Shown here: positions 1 to 9,640 of the stretch, piece by piece
Layout: every line of letters starts with the position of its first letter
Numbering within the stretch: the first letter of the stretch is position 1
Assembly: GCA_002422085.1 (NCBI GenBank)
Contig: DISZ01000001.1
Location: forward strand, 124,001-188,000
Direction of reading: 5' to 3'
Origin: Rhodobacteraceae bacterium UBA6197
GTDB lineage: Bacteria > Pseudomonadota > Alphaproteobacteria > Rhodobacterales > Rhodobacteraceae
Length of the DNA: 64,000 nt
Program-made: the position numbers and the translations under genes
Notes under the pieces: generated by a model
Seen by the model: only the letters and a program-made list of their open reading frames with translations
Database searches by the model: none
Told to the model about the DNA's origin: nothing

Positions 1-2
1 AG

Positions 3-308
3 GATCAGGTCTGGCAACTGGCCCGCGCGGTGGACGATCTGAAGGTGCCGGTAATGTGCTATGGCTTGCGCGTGGATTTTCGCGGCGAGCTGTTCCCCGG
101 CTCGGCGGCATTGCTGGCGCTGGCCGATGAAATGCGTGAGGTCCGCACCATCTGCCATTGCGGCAAGAAGGCCACGATGGTGGTGCGCCGTGCCCCCGAC
201 GGCACCCCCTTGCGCGATGGCGCGCAGGTTCAGATCGGTGGCAACGAAACCTATGTGTCGATGTGTCGCCGCCATTGGCGCGAGGCCGTCGGGGACATGC
301 CCGCCTAG
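3..308 (+). CDS. tdk: thymidine kinase, C-terminal part (partial)
   Basis: The frame is open from the left edge, so the ATP-binding N-terminus lies outside the window. Visible are the [14 protein letters not shown] segment and a zinc-ribbon-like region ([10 protein letters not shown], then a C and an H near MCRRHW), followed by the thymidine-contact region with G-x-ETY. These are the hallmarks of the type II (bacterial/cellular) thymidine kinase family, which phosphorylates deoxythymidine with ATP in the cytosol for salvage. The stop codon overlaps the stop of the convergent hydroxyacid dehydrogenase gene by three bases. Identification is confident even though only about 100 residues are present. 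Confidence 0.95.
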   Translation, partial: DQVWQLARAVDDLKVPVMCYGLRVDFRGELFPGSAALLALADEMREVRTICHCGKKATMVVRRAPDGTPLRDGAQVQIGGNETYVSMCRRHWREAVGDMPA

Positions 309-1264
309 CCCGACAGCGCCCCCTGGACGGCGTTCGGCAAAGCGCGCCCCTCGGCGAAGGCGGTCAGGTTTTCAACCGCCATCAGGCCCATCGCATCGCG
401 CACCTCTTCGCAAGCGGTGCCCAGATGCGGCAACAGGGTGACATTGTCCAAAGCGCGCAGCGTCTGGGGCACCTCGGGTTCATGTTCATAGACATCCAGC
501 CCGGCCCCGGCGATTCGCCCAGCCGTCAGCGCCTCGATCAGCGCGACCTCGTCCACGATTTCGCCGCGCGCGATATTGATCAGATGCGCATGAGGGGACA
601 TCTGCGCCAGTTCGCGCGCACCGATCAGATGCCGCGTCGCGGCCCCGCCCGGCACCGCCAGCACCACGAAGTCGGCGGCCAGCGCCTGCCCAAGGTCCAC
701 TTGGCGCGCCGGCACCCCCGGATCGGCCAGAGCCGAGCGATTGCAGAACACCACCTCCATGCCAAAGCCGAAATGGCAGCGCCGCGCGATTGCCCGGCCG
801 ATCCGCCCCATGCCAACGACCCCCAACCGTTTGCCCGTGACATGCTGGCCCAGCATCTGCGTCGGCTGCCAACCGGCCCATGCACCGCCGCGCACCAGCC
901 GTTCGCCCTGCGCCGCGCGCCGCGCACTCATCAAGATCAGCGTCAGGGCAATGTCGGCCGTGGCGTCGGTCACGGCACCGGGGGTGTTGGTCACCGCCAC
1001 GCCGCAGGCGCGGGCCACCGCCACGTCGATATGGTTGTAGCCCACGCCAAAATTGGCCAAAAGCCGCGCCCGCACCGGCCCGCGAAATGCCGCCGCGCCA
1101 AAGGCGTCACCCAGCGTCGGCAGGATCGCGTCATGGCTGGCAAGCGCGGCCTGCGCCTCGGCCAGCGTCAGCGGTGCCGGATCGTCGCGCAGCACGACAT
1201 CGAAGCGCGCCCGAAGTGCCGCCTCGACGCGCGGCGTCAGCCGCCGGGTCACCAGCACCCGCAT
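305..1264 (-). CDS. D-isomer-specific 2-hydroxyacid dehydrogenase (glyoxylate/hydroxypyruvate reductase type)
   Basis: This 319-aa NAD(P)-dependent reductase has the Rossmann motif GMGRIG near residue 151 and the family catalytic triad: Arg about 233 in NIARGE, Glu about 262 in YEHEP, His about 280 in LLPHLG. The domain order is catalytic, NAD-binding, then return to catalytic. The likely substrate is glyoxylate or hydroxypyruvate, but substrate cannot be read from the motifs. The ATG at 1264 is preferred over a TTG one codon upstream because it gives a TGATG junction with csaA. It is the last gene of the ybjN-like/proC/csaA run, so it is probably co-transcribed. A second, different GhrA-type enzyme lies at 30872. 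Confidence 0.9.
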   Translation of the reverse strand: MRVLVTRRLTPRVEAALRARFDVVLRDDPAPLTLAEAQAALASHDAILPTLGDAFGAAAFRGPVRARLLANFGVGYNHIDVAVARACGVAVTNTPGAVTDATADIALTLILMSARRAAQGERLVRGGAWAGWQPTQMLGQHVTGKRLGVVGMGRIGRAIARRCHFGFGMEVVFCNRSALADPGVPARQVDLGQALAADFVVLAVPGGAATRHLIGARELAQMSPHAHLINIARGEIVDEVALIEALTAGRIAGAGLDVYEHEPEVPQTLRALDNVTLLPHLGTACEEVRDAMGLMAVENLTAFAEGRALPNAVQGALSG

Positions 1265-1599
1265 CAATAAAGCCGCCCGCCCAAGGGCACCTCGTGGCCC
1301 GGTGCGATCAGCACCACTTCGCCGGCCGGATCGGGCACGCCCAAAACCAGCACCTCGCTCATCACTTTGCCAATCTGGCGCGGTGGAAAATTGACCACGG
1401 CCAAGACCTGTCGCCCAACCAGTTCATCGCAGCTGTAGTGGGCGGTGATCTGCGCCGAGGACCGTTTCTCGCCGATCTCGGGGCCGAAATCGACCCAGAG
1501 CTTGTAGGCGGGTTTGCGCGCCTCGGGGAAAGGTTCGGCGCGGGTAATCTGACCGACGCGGATATCGACTTTCAGAAAATCGTCAAAGGTGATGCTCAT
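1264..1599 (-). CDS. csaA: CsaA-like tRNA-binding domain protein
   Basis: A stand-alone OB-fold of 111 aa, matching the Trbp111/CsaA family that binds the tRNA elbow and, in Bacillus CsaA, also acts as a secretion chaperone. Seen here: the opening F-DF-KVDIRVG, the KPAYKLWVDFG strand, and SSAQITAHY, all conserved in the family. The length equals the usual full-length protein. Its start overlaps the proC stop by four bases (ATGA), and its own stop abuts the hydroxyacid dehydrogenase start, so translation is likely coupled. The family is certain. Whether it serves tRNA or protein folding in this organism is not shown by the sequence. Confidence 0.9.
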   Translation of the reverse strand: MSITFDDFLKVDIRVGQITRAEPFPEARKPAYKLWVDFGPEIGEKRSSAQITAHYSCDELVGRQVLAVVNFPPRQIGKVMSEVLVLGVPDPAGEVVLIAPGHEVPLGGRLY

Positions 1600-2408
1600 T
1601 TGCCCAACTCGCGTCCGCGGTTCGCCGCTGCCTTGACCGCCCGACGCAACAGCGGCGCAAAACCGGTGTCTGGCGCCATCAACACCTCGAGCGCTGCCGC
1701 CGTGGTGCCGCCCGGCGAGGTGACATTGATGCGCAGCTCGGTGGGCGTCTCGTCGCTGGCCTCGGCCAACGCTCCCGCCCCGGCGACCGTTGCCCGGGCC
1801 AGTTGCAGTGCCAGCGCGGGTGCCAGGCCCTCGGCCTCGGCGGCGGCGGCAAGGGCCTCGATCAGGTGAAACACATAGGCCGGGCCCGACCCCGACACGG
1901 CGGTCACGGCATCCATCTGGTGTTCACCCTCAAGCCGCACCACCTGCCCCACCGCCGACAAAAGCCCCTCGGCCACGGCCAGATCGGCGATCGTCGCGGC
2001 GGCGTTGCCACATATCGCGGTAATGCCCCGGCCAATCGCCGCCGGGGTGTTGGGCATGGCGCGCACCACCGGGGTCGAGGCGCCCAGAACCGCCTCGTAG
2101 GTGGCGATCGTGGTGCCCGCCGCCACCGTCACGAACAGCGTGCCGCCCCCGCCCATCGCCGCCAGAGAGGGCAGCGCGGCCCCCATCATCTGCGGCTTGA
2201 CCGCGACCAGAACCACTGCCGGTGCGGCAGGAAGCGGCGCGTTCACCCGCACGCCCTGCGCCAGCACCCATTCCGACGGGTTCGGATCGATGACCCAGAC
2301 CGCCTGAGCCGCCAAACCGCGCTTGAGCCAGCCCGCCAGCAGCGCAGAGCCCATCTTGCCGCACCCCAGCAACACCAGCCCGCGCGTCGAAATGTCGTGA
2401 AAATCCAT
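1596..2408 (-). CDS. proC: pyrroline-5-carboxylate reductase
   Basis: Catalyses the last step of proline synthesis, reducing 1-pyrroline-5-carboxylate with NAD(P)H. The 270-aa length is standard. The N-terminal dinucleotide-binding loop GCGKMGSA is near residues 15-22, the RAMPNTPA segment is present, and the C-terminal family signature SGSGPAYVF and the TSPGGTTAAAL region follow. An in-frame ATG lies 12 bases further upstream and longer forms reach 2462, but the ATG at 2408 is preceded by GGGGGA at suitable spacing and gives the family N-terminus. It follows the ybjN-like gene by 28 bases and overlaps csaA by four. Confidence 0.95.
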   Translation of the reverse strand: MDFHDISTRGLVLLGCGKMGSALLAGWLKRGLAAQAVWVIDPNPSEWVLAQGVRVNAPLPAAPAVVLVAVKPQMMGAALPSLAAMGGGGTLFVTVAAGTTIATYEAVLGASTPVVRAMPNTPAAIGRGITAICGNAAATIADLAVAEGLLSAVGQVVRLEGEHQMDAVTAVSGSGPAYVFHLIEALAAAAEAEGLAPALALQLARATVAGAGALAEASDETPTELRINVTSPGGTTAAALEVLMAPDTGFAPLLRRAVKAAANRGRELGK

Positions 2409-2436
2409 CGTATCCCCCATCGCTTTGGAGGGCAGA

Positions 2437-2940
2437 TTAGGCGCGGCCGTAGGCCTCGGCAATGGCGACCTGCATCGCTGATTCAGGGGCCTCGTTGCCC
2501 CAGCAGGTCAATTGGAACGCCGGATAGTAGCGCTCGGCGGCCTGCACGGCCGAACTGATCAACCGATCAATCTGCTCGGGGCCTGCGATCTGCCCGCCCG
2601 ACAGCACCAACCCGTAGCGCCAGACCATCAGCCGCTGTTCAGCCCAATAGGTAAAGGCCCCGGTCCAGACCTGATCGTTGATCCGATTGAGCAGGTCATA
2701 AAGCGCGCCAAGCCGGTCGCTTGGCGGGTCCATCTCGAAGGTCGAGATCAGCCGCAACGTTTCATCCTGCGCCGACCAGGCCAGGGTCAGCGAATAGGTC
2801 CGCCACTGCCCCTCGACCGCCATGGCGATCTGATCATCGGTGACGCGATCAAAGTCCCATTCGTGATGTGCAGCCAGCGTCTCGACGATGTCGATCGGGT
2901 GCAGATCATCAGAGTGGAGGAAGTCCTCACTTAACGCCAT
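2437..2940 (-). CDS. YbjN-domain protein
   Basis: A 167-aa protein of the YbjN family (bacterial sensory-transduction regulator domain, fold related to type III secretion chaperones). It is acidic at the N-terminus and has the family pattern: a helix with HPIDIVETLAAHHEW, a central strand pair around TLRLISTFEM, and a C-terminal helix ending in WGN-APE-A. No enzymatic motif is visible. The start at 2940 has AGGAGAG a few bases upstream; a longer reading frame to 2979 lacks a site. It heads the operon with proC and csaA. Related alphaproteobacterial proteins usually sit next to proC, but the function is not established. Confidence 0.85.
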   Translation of the reverse strand: MALSEDFLHSDDLHPIDIVETLAAHHEWDFDRVTDDQIAMAVEGQWRTYSLTLAWSAQDETLRLISTFEMDPPSDRLGALYDLLNRINDQVWTGAFTYWAEQRLMVWRYGLVLSGGQIAGPEQIDRLISSAVQAAERYYPAFQLTCWGNEAPESAMQVAIAEAYGRA

Positions 2941-3226
2941 GCCCGCTCTCCTGCCTGTTCCCCTGGATTTAACCCCCAAGGTTAGATGCCCTTACAAGGT
3001 TCGGCGGTTTTTCGCCTTACCATTACAATATATGGTGGGCGCATTGGCCCGGCCTGTAAAGGGAATTTTGCCCGTCACGGGTGCTGCTGGCGCAGAAAGC
3101 TGGGGAAAACTCGGGGGCGAAGGCCCGCCGGGGCGCGCCGCGCCGGATCTTGCAAGCGATGACCCCCACCGCAGGCCGGGCGTTGGCTCGTTGAGGCTCT
3201 GGCCGGATCGCCCCCGTCGCGACCCC

Positions 3227-4513
3227 TCAGGTATTCTCGGCGTCCTCGCGATCCGCTTTTGGGCCATGCAGAACGCGTTGCAATGGGATCAGGCCGAAAA
3301 ACGCAAGCATGGCCAAGGCCGCCCCGGCCAGAAAGGTGCCATTCGGCCCCACATTGTCCCACAAAACCCCCGCGATTGCGCTGGCCAAAAGGATCATCGC
3401 CCCGGTCATCAAGTTCAGCATGCCAAAGGCCGTGCCGCGCAATTCAACCGGTGCCGCGTCTGCCACGAGGCTCGAAAACGCGCCTTGGGTAAACCCCATG
3501 TGCACGCCCCAAATGGCAAGCCCGACAAACACACCTGTCAATCCGGGGACCAGGACAAAGGCAAGATCAGCGACGATCAAAAGACCAATTCCGAAGGCCA
3601 GCACGCGCAGGCGGGTGCCATTGTCGGACAAGACGCCGGCGGGATAAGCCGCAACGGCATAAAACAGGTTCATGACCACCAGCACGAGCGGGATCAGACC
3701 TGTGGGTGCGCCTTCGGCATGCGCCTTCAGGATCAGGAACGCTTCGCTGAACCTTGCGAGCGTAAAGACCGAGGCCACGGCGACCACCCCCCAGAACGCA
3801 CGGCCCAGGCGCTTCAACTCGCGCAGGCCAAGAGGGGATTTGACGACTGGCAGGCCGGCAGGTCGCTCGGGTTCGGGCACGAGGGTGACAAGCAACAACA
3901 CAGAGATGAAGCCCGGAATAACCGCCAGCCAGAAGACGACAGGGATATTGTCCGCGGTCAGCCACATCAGGAATACCGCGACGACGGGCCCAAGAAAGGC
4001 CCCGGCTGTATCAAGCGCCTGACGCAGGCCGAAACTGGCCCCGCGCAGGCCCGGTGGCGAGATATCCGCGATCAGCGCATCACGCGGCGCGCCGCGTATA
4101 CCCTTGCCGACACGATCGATGAACCGTGCCCCGACCAGCCAGCCGATGGTCGGCGCCAGCGGGAATATCGGTTTGGTCGCAGCGGCAAGCCCATATCCGA
4201 TGACCGCAAGCCCCTTGCGCTTGCCCAGCCAGTCGCTCAGCGCTCCGGAAAAGACCTTTGTCATCGAGGCGATGGCTTCGGCTGACCCTTCGATGAAGCC
4301 GACCGTCACCATCGAGGCACCCATGTAGGTCACCAGATAGACAGGCAGCAGGGCGTGGATCATCTCGGACGAAACATCCATCCAGAGAGATACAAGCCCC
4401 AAGGCCCATATGCCGCGCGGCAACCGGCGTAGCGTGGCACGATCCAACTTTGGTTTCTCGGTTCTAGTGATCTGGGCACCTGTCGCTTTGGCCTCAGGAG
4501 ACCTGCCTGGCAT
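3227..4513 (-). CDS. MFS transporter
   Basis: A 428-aa inner-membrane permease with about 12 hydrophobic segments. The MFS loop 2-3 motif appears as GALSDWLGKRK near residues 90-100, and a second-half relative appears as GVLSDNGTRLR. The conserved stretch DRVGKGIRGAPRDALIAD near residues 134-151 is typical of a drug/unknown-substrate subgroup (MFS_1, YfkF/YceL-like). The first 35 residues are polar and cytoplasmic. Transport is presumably proton-driven; the substrate cannot be inferred. It stands alone: downstream is the ybjN promoter region and upstream is a decayed dehydrogenase gene. Confidence 0.85.
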   Translation of the reverse strand: MPGRSPEAKATGAQITRTEKPKLDRATLRRLPRGIWALGLVSLWMDVSSEMIHALLPVYLVTYMGASMVTVGFIEGSAEAIASMTKVFSGALSDWLGKRKGLAVIGYGLAAATKPIFPLAPTIGWLVGARFIDRVGKGIRGAPRDALIADISPPGLRGASFGLRQALDTAGAFLGPVVAVFLMWLTADNIPVVFWLAVIPGFISVLLLVTLVPEPERPAGLPVVKSPLGLRELKRLGRAFWGVVAVASVFTLARFSEAFLILKAHAEGAPTGLIPLVLVVMNLFYAVAAYPAGVLSDNGTRLRVLAFGIGLLIVADLAFVLVPGLTGVFVGLAIWGVHMGFTQGAFSSLVADAAPVELRGTAFGMLNLMTGAMILLASAIAGVLWDNVGPNGTFLAGAALAMLAFFGLIPLQRVLHGPKADREDAENT

Positions 4514-4559
4514 GTTTCAGAATGATGGCAGCAGATTTAAACAAGGCAGGTTGAATTCA

Positions 4560-5594
4560 AAGCAAATTCGAAAGCACCTCCAAAGTCCACTTCTGGCGTT
4601 GGACGCAACCTCGCAGCGCCAACCGGCACGGGTTTCGGACATGCCCCGACGGTTCGAATGCGGTGGCCTGACGCGGTCGGCGCGGCGCCGCCGTTGCCGT
4701 GGTCATATTGCCCAGAAGCCCCAGTTCCGCTGACGACAAACTGCGCCATGTCTCAGGCCGTTGGCCCCGAGCGGGAGATCTGCGCGCAGATCCGCGCTGC
4801 AATTGTGCCCTTGGTTGTCAGGCCAGCAGGATCGGGCGGGCAGCAGGTCGGATCGGCGGTCACAGCCTCAGTCGCGCGCATCAACGGCGCGGCCACCGCT
4901 GACTTGCCCACGTCACATAGCAACTTGGCCCAGACCACTTCGGGGAACGCCAAGACCGTTTCGGCAGCGATCTCACCCTGAAACACTCTGACATGGCGCT
5001 GGGCCTTGGACTTTGTGACCACGGTCAGCCGCTTGCGCGGATGCGACTGCGCCAACCGAAAGGCAAAGCGCATGATCCGCTTGACGCCGGGGCGGGCAAG
5101 GATCGCTTCCCAAGCAGCAGGCTGACGCGGCTGGCCACGATGACGTCGCCCGCCCTGCCCGGCATGTTTACCTTGGTTTTTCGCGCACGCTTTCCCTATC
5201 CACCCTGCCAGCCCAACATCTGCAAGCGCGTTGGAAATCACCGAGGGGATGCGCGTGGGCGGGACGTCGGTGCCCTGACCGCGCCCCTGACAAATTGCCA
5301 GCGCCAGCCCTCAATGGGGAATGGGATCGGGCAGGTCGGGCGCCCTGACCGCGCCGAACGGGATCGCGTCATGGGACAGCAGACCCTGCACCCCGCCATC
5401 GGACATCAGCGCACCCTCGCGGTGGAAACCTTCAATGCGCCCGTCGAACCGGCCCACCTCACGCCGCAATGAGGTGGTCTGTCGGCTGCGATATCGAGCA
5501 CCACCAGCGCCGCCGCGACCACCTCGGGGCCGATGACGTCGCCGGGGATTGCGGCAATGTGGGAACTTTGGGCCAGCCTCACTTTTTCAGCCAT
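4560..5594 (-). pseudogene. decayed tartrate/isopropylmalate-type dehydrogenase
   Basis: Reading leftward, fragments of one tartrate dehydrogenase-like protein appear in order but in different frames. First comes an N-terminal AAIPGDVIGPEVV at about 5540-5560, then a GAV-APDLPDPI segment near 5340 followed by an in-frame stop. Next come GVKRIMRFAFRLAQ and PRKRLTVVTKSK at 5000-5090 and FPEVVWAKLLCDV near 4920. Weaker traces of the C-terminal half (ATAFEPSGH) lie near 4640. The intact family oxidises tartrate or malate derivatives with NAD. Several frameshifts and stops make a functional product impossible. It lies just downstream of an intact SDR and a broken LacI regulator, so it looks like part of a lost catabolic operon. 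The left boundary is approximate. Confidence 0.75.
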
Positions 5595-6421
5595 GCCTTG
5601 AAGGCCTCGCCATAGTCCGGGTGCCAGCGCGATAGCGGCGGGCGGTTCGCGACGATATCGCCGGCGGCCCAGAGGATGCGCTTTTCGTCGGTCGGGCGAT
5701 CGACATCATTGTCGGGACACAGGATGTAGAAATCGCCCCGATCAATGGCCTCGAACAGGTAGTCAACGACCTGATCGGGGGTCCAGGCACCCGCCGGTTT
5801 TTTTGTCCGGCCTCTTGCGGTCAGCGGCGTAAAGACGAAGCCGGGGATGAACAGCCGCGCCTCGACCTGACAGCCCGGGCGGCCGCGCAACTCGTGTTGC
5901 AATGCCTCGGTAAAGGTCTTAACGCCCGCTTTCGAAATATTGTATGCCGGATCACCGGGCGGGGCGGTGATGCCTTGTTTCGATCCGGTATTGATAATCA
6001 TGCCCGGCGCGCCGGAAGCGATCATCCGCGGCGCGAAGATCTGGGAACCTCGGATGACCCTTCCCAAATTGACCTCGAGAATCCGTTCCCAATTGCCCTC
6101 GACATCAAAGATCGAGCTTCCGGGCTGCATCCCGGCATTGTTCATCAGCACATTGACCGGCCCGAACCGCGCGTCCACCGCCTCGGCAAGCGCTGTCAAC
6201 TGGGTGCGGTCGGCGACATCGGTTGCCATCGTCATCACATCTGCCTCGGCGGCGCCCGCGCCGATCAACGCAGCCGGAGCGGCGTCAAGCAACGGGCCTG
6301 CAAGATCGGCGATGCACACGCGCAGGCCGAGCCCGGCCAGATGACGGGCGGCGGCAAGGCCGATGCCCGAGGCACCGCCAGTGACGACGGCGACATTTCC
6401 CTTGCCGAGAGCGGGATGCAT
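5579..6421 (-). CDS. SDR-family oxidoreductase
   Basis: A classical short-chain dehydrogenase/reductase of 280 aa. The cofactor loop TGGASGIG is at residues 14-21, NNAG follows near residue 95, and the catalytic Ser (NTGSKQG) and YNISK Tyr-Lys pair are present, so the active site is complete. The C-terminal half is longer than in minimal SDRs and contains a FIPGFVFTPLT stretch. The start at 6421 is chosen because AAGGAG precedes it; the frame is open further upstream without a site. It probably acts on a sugar acid or polyol, judging from its neighbours (decayed tartrate dehydrogenase, decayed GntR/LacI regulator), but the substrate is unknown. Both neighbours are dead, so it may be a survivor of a degrading operon. 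Confidence 0.85.
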   Translation of the reverse strand: MHPALGKGNVAVVTGGASGIGLAAARHLAGLGLRVCIADLAGPLLDAAPAALIGAGAAEADVMTMATDVADRTQLTALAEAVDARFGPVNVLMNNAGMQPGSSIFDVEGNWERILEVNLGRVIRGSQIFAPRMIASGAPGMIINTGSKQGITAPPGDPAYNISKAGVKTFTEALQHELRGRPGCQVEARLFIPGFVFTPLTARGRTKKPAGAWTPDQVVDYLFEAIDRGDFYILCPDNDVDRPTDEKRILWAAGDIVANRPPLSRWHPDYGEAFKAWLKK

Positions 6422-6511
6422 GGCGGTCTCCTTCTGGTCTTTGGCCGGGCCCGTAGTCAGGCAGTGGCGCCAACAAATACGTCGAAACCGGTGTCTCCGG
6501 GGGCCGGTCAC

Positions 6512-7520
6512 CGGGGGCGTTCTGGCAAAGCAAGCTCTTCGTCAATCGCCCGCTTGCCGATCAAATAGCGCTACGGGCGCACGGTCGACAAGGGTAGCGG
6601 TAGTTCCTCGCCGCTGTCGAGCCCGTTGAATCCGAATATCGCGAACGGGTCGGGCATGCGGATGTTCTTGGAACGGCAATGAAACACCGCACCCACCGCC
6701 ATGTCGTCATTGGAATGGGCTGCATTGGAATGGGCTGCGACGTCTGCCTGCGGTGCGGCCGCGCGCGGTGCGGTGGTCAGGACCCGCCCGGCGACAACCG
6801 CATTTGGCCCCTCGGCAATCGCGTCGGCCTCTATCGACAGGCCGGATCAAGCGAGCGCGTCGCACAATCCGTCATGGTGCAGGCGGGCGCGGCGGTCGGC
6901 ATTCCAGTCCTGATCGACATAACCAAAATGGCGATACCCGCGCGCCATCAGAGGGCGGCCGATCGCGTGACCCGCGCGCCGATGCAAGGTGCCCATGGCA
7001 ATGTCGATCGGCGGCAATCGATCGCCATCACCTCGACGACACGGATCTGGCTTTGCACCAGCATCTTTCGGGTTGCCTCGGATGGGCCAAACCCGGCCGA
7101 CCGAATGGCCGCCGGCTTCCACGACGCGATGCCGCACGCCTGCAGTCGGCGGTCGAAATCTCTGGCTGACGATCGCTTTCAGCCAGCCCGGCCCGAACCC
7201 CTTGCAGCACCTCGGGAAAGGCAATGTCGGGCGGCGAAGGATGACCACGCCAATCCGGAAGGAATGACCGCAACCAGCAAGCCCGCGCTCCGGCCGGGCA
7301 CATCCCCCTCGCGCGCACCGTCGCCATCACCATCGCGCGGGTAGCATCGGCCAGCAGCCCCTTGCCGCGCACGATGCACGAGGTTCGGCTCGCTGACATT
7401 GGCACGGCGTGCGACCTCGCGCGCCGTGAATTTGCTTTTGCGGTCCGGCAAGTGTTGCCTGGATCGCGTTGTGCCTGTTCTTCTGACTCTGCCCGGACCT
7501 GGGCGCCCAAGGCAAGACAT
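6512..7520 (-). pseudogene. decayed LacI/GntR-family transcriptional regulator
   Basis: Pieces of one LacI-family repressor, closest in pattern to gluconate repressors, lie in order in several frames. Reading leftward they are: the DNA-binding helix (FTAREVARRANVSEP) near 7400-7440, the hinge-to-core strand GLLVAVIPSGLA near 7270, PEVLQGVRAGLAES near 7210, ARGYRHFGYVDQDWN near 6920, NDDMAVGAVFHC near 6690, and FAIFGFNGLDSGEELPLPLSTVRP near 6600. The last is followed at once by a stop and then YLIGKRAID. Frameshifts and stops preclude function. A perfect 15-bp tandem duplication (6709-6738) falls inside the effector-domain remnant. It presumably once controlled the adjacent sugar-acid genes. 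Confidence 0.8.
6709..6738. repeat. 15-bp tandem duplication
   Basis: Two exact, adjacent copies of attggaatgggctgc. Read on the minus strand the unit is gcagcccattccaat, which resembles the 15-bp units at 22733 and 61349. It lies within the decayed LacI gene. Confidence 0.9.
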
Positions 7521-7586
7521 GCGCGCTACGGCGCCACCTGACCGGGGCGTCCGGGCAAGGGGAGTATCCCGCCGCCCTCGCGCGGC

Positions 7587-8480
7587 TTAAAGCTTGACGT
7601 AGTTGCGCCACGGATGCGCTTCCTTGAAGCCGAGGACCTCGCGCGCCTTGCGGTTCGATATCGGCGCCTCATCCGGCCCCATTTTCCGGGTGAACGGGGT
7701 GTTGGGGCAATATTTCGCAAGGAACTCCGTCGTCGGCATGTCAGCCGTAATGGTGTCGTTCACCGCATTGAACACCTGATAGCCCAAACCATCCTTCTCG
7801 ATGCAAAGATGCACGATCTCGCCCAGATCGCGGGCGTCGATATAGCTCCAGGCGTTGCGTTTGCGACTCATCGGGTCGGCCATGAACTCGTTGAACATGC
7901 CGTATTCATCCGGCGCGATCACATTGCCGATGCGCAGTGCGTAAATATCGGCGCCGTAGCGGGCGGCGAAGGCGCGCGCGGTTTTTTCGTTGCACAGTTT
8001 CGACAAGCCGTAGCTGTCCATCGGATCGCTGTCATAGTCCTCGTCCAGCGGGAAGCTGTGAAAGTCCTTGTCCCCCTCGGCAAAGCAGACACCGTAGGTC
8101 GTCTCTGACGAGGCGATAATCACTTTGCGCACACCCAGTTTCATCGCGGCTTCGAGGACGTTGTAGGTGCTCATGACATTGGTCTGAAAGGTAACGTTGT
8201 CCGGCTCGATCAGAACACGGGGAATTGCCGCAAAATGCACAATCGCATCGGGGGCCGAGGGCGGCGCGCCCTTCTCGAACCCGTCAAAGCCGTAATGGGT
8301 GGTCAGCGCGTTGAACACTGCGCCGCTATCCGTCACATCGGTGATCAGCGTATTCACGCCCGGCAGGTCGAGCGGCTTGAGATCAAGGTTAAGCACCTCG
8401 TAGCCCTTGCTTAACAGATGTGGCACCGCGTGGCGCCCCGCCTTGCCGGTTCCGCCGGTGAATACTACTCGCTTAGTCAT
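7587..8480 (-). CDS. NAD-dependent epimerase/dehydratase family protein
   Basis: An intact 297-aa extended SDR. The N-terminal GGTGKAG at residues 9-15 binds NAD, the conserved HFAAIPRV loop follows near residue 82, and the catalytic Tyr-Lys pair is in YGLSK near residue 157. The family includes nucleotide-sugar epimerases and uronate dehydrogenases, and the compact size and closing region favour a sugar or sugar-acid oxidoreductase. It belongs to the same orientation as the decayed LacI regulator, the SDR and the decayed tartrate dehydrogenase, so it may derive from one sugar-acid utilisation locus. No partner transporter is left intact. The start ATG at 8480 has no strong Shine-Dalgarno, but the N-terminus is that of the family. 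Confidence 0.8.
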   Translation of the reverse strand: MTKRVVFTGGTGKAGRHAVPHLLSKGYEVLNLDLKPLDLPGVNTLITDVTDSGAVFNALTTHYGFDGFEKGAPPSAPDAIVHFAAIPRVLIEPDNVTFQTNVMSTYNVLEAAMKLGVRKVIIASSETTYGVCFAEGDKDFHSFPLDEDYDSDPMDSYGLSKLCNEKTARAFAARYGADIYALRIGNVIAPDEYGMFNEFMADPMSRKRNAWSYIDARDLGEIVHLCIEKDGLGYQVFNAVNDTITADMPTTEFLAKYCPNTPFTRKMGPDEAPISNRKAREVLGFKEAHPWRNYVKL

Positions 8481-9469
8481 GTCCGTCTCCGTTTGGTTCT
8501 TCAGTTTCGCGCGTGGACCGCCAGCCTTGGCCGGTGGCCGCGAGCCCTGCGCCTTCTTGCATAGCCTTTTCGCGGGTCAGCGGGTCTGACAGCCAACCGC
8601 TGAACAGTTTGGTGTCGCGTGTGCCAACCGGCCGACGCGCGCCATCAGGCAGCAGGTGCAGTCGCAAGAAACCGACACCGGCGCGCGCTCAAAGAAGGCA
8701 AAGGCATGAACGTGCCCGTCAAGCCTAACTTCGGAGGGCGACGCAAGATAGGCTGGAACGTACCGGGCATCGCCGTGCGGCAGATCGACGGCAAGAAATG
8801 GGCCTTGTGTTCAGCGCCGCCGATGATGACCACCGCCTCGCCAAAGTCGACCCCTTGCGTAACTTGGCGGGTGAAACAGTGGTCACGACATTGCGCAGCC
8901 ACTCCGTTCGCGCGTGCGCCAGCCATTCACTGCATAGGTGCCGCCACCAGTAGTCCCATGCCCATCGCGCAACCGTTCCACCCCGCTTGGCGGTGTGACG
9001 TTGCTTGCGATTTCGGTCCCGATCCTTGGCACGCCCGACATCGACGTTTTTGGTTCACCCATCCAGCTTCGACTGTTTGATCTTGGCCTTGCGCCTGTAT
9101 CCCGACGGCACCAGGAAAATCAGCGCCTTCCTGACACTGTCGCGCGAAATCCAGGATTGCAACGCGGTCTCTCTCGATGGAAAGCCGCGACTCAGGCCCG
9201 GTCTTTCCCAGCCGAGCTTGGCAGTTCGCGGTCAAACCTGCTTTCGACCGTGCAGAGGTTGCAGGCTCGTATGGATGGGACCAGAAACCAAGCCGTCAGT
9301 TTGAAAGCCGGCGCGGATTGGCGCGATCATCCGTCGGTCACAAGGGGCAAATGACAGGTTGCCGCCCACCATGGCCCCGCGCCGTCCAGAACCTGTTGGA
9401 GGGCTGGGCGGAAAACGCCGCTCGGGTTCCCGGTAAAAGACATACCTTCAATACTTCAAGGGGAAGATC
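8481..9469. other. gene-free 1-kb stretch, probably decayed coding DNA
   Basis: No reading frame here has convincing family motifs. Short segments on both strands look protein-like, for example TKLFSGWLSDPLTREKAMQ on the minus strand just upstream of the epimerase start. They break after a few dozen codons. Given the two recognisable pseudogenes to the left, the simplest view is a further decayed gene or genes, ending at the tRNA-Ala. I cannot name the ancestor. Confidence 0.4.
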
Positions 9470-9545
<76 letters not shown>

Positions 9546-9640
9546 AGACCGAGGCGGTGTTTCGCCCAAGGCGGTGCGATTGTCAAGCGAGGCCGTGGCG
9601 CAAGCCAGCATTTTTCCTCGCGCCGACGCGTCCGACCGGT

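Noticed and set aside
158..1270. A 370-codon plus-strand frame opposite the hydroxyacid dehydrogenase
   Set aside because: The opposite frame has a complete catalytic triad and operon overlaps; this one has neither motif nor start signal.
2888..4285. A 465-codon plus-strand frame across the MFS gene
   Set aside because: Antisense to a clear MFS transporter; low-complexity Gln/Arg/Asp content and no site.
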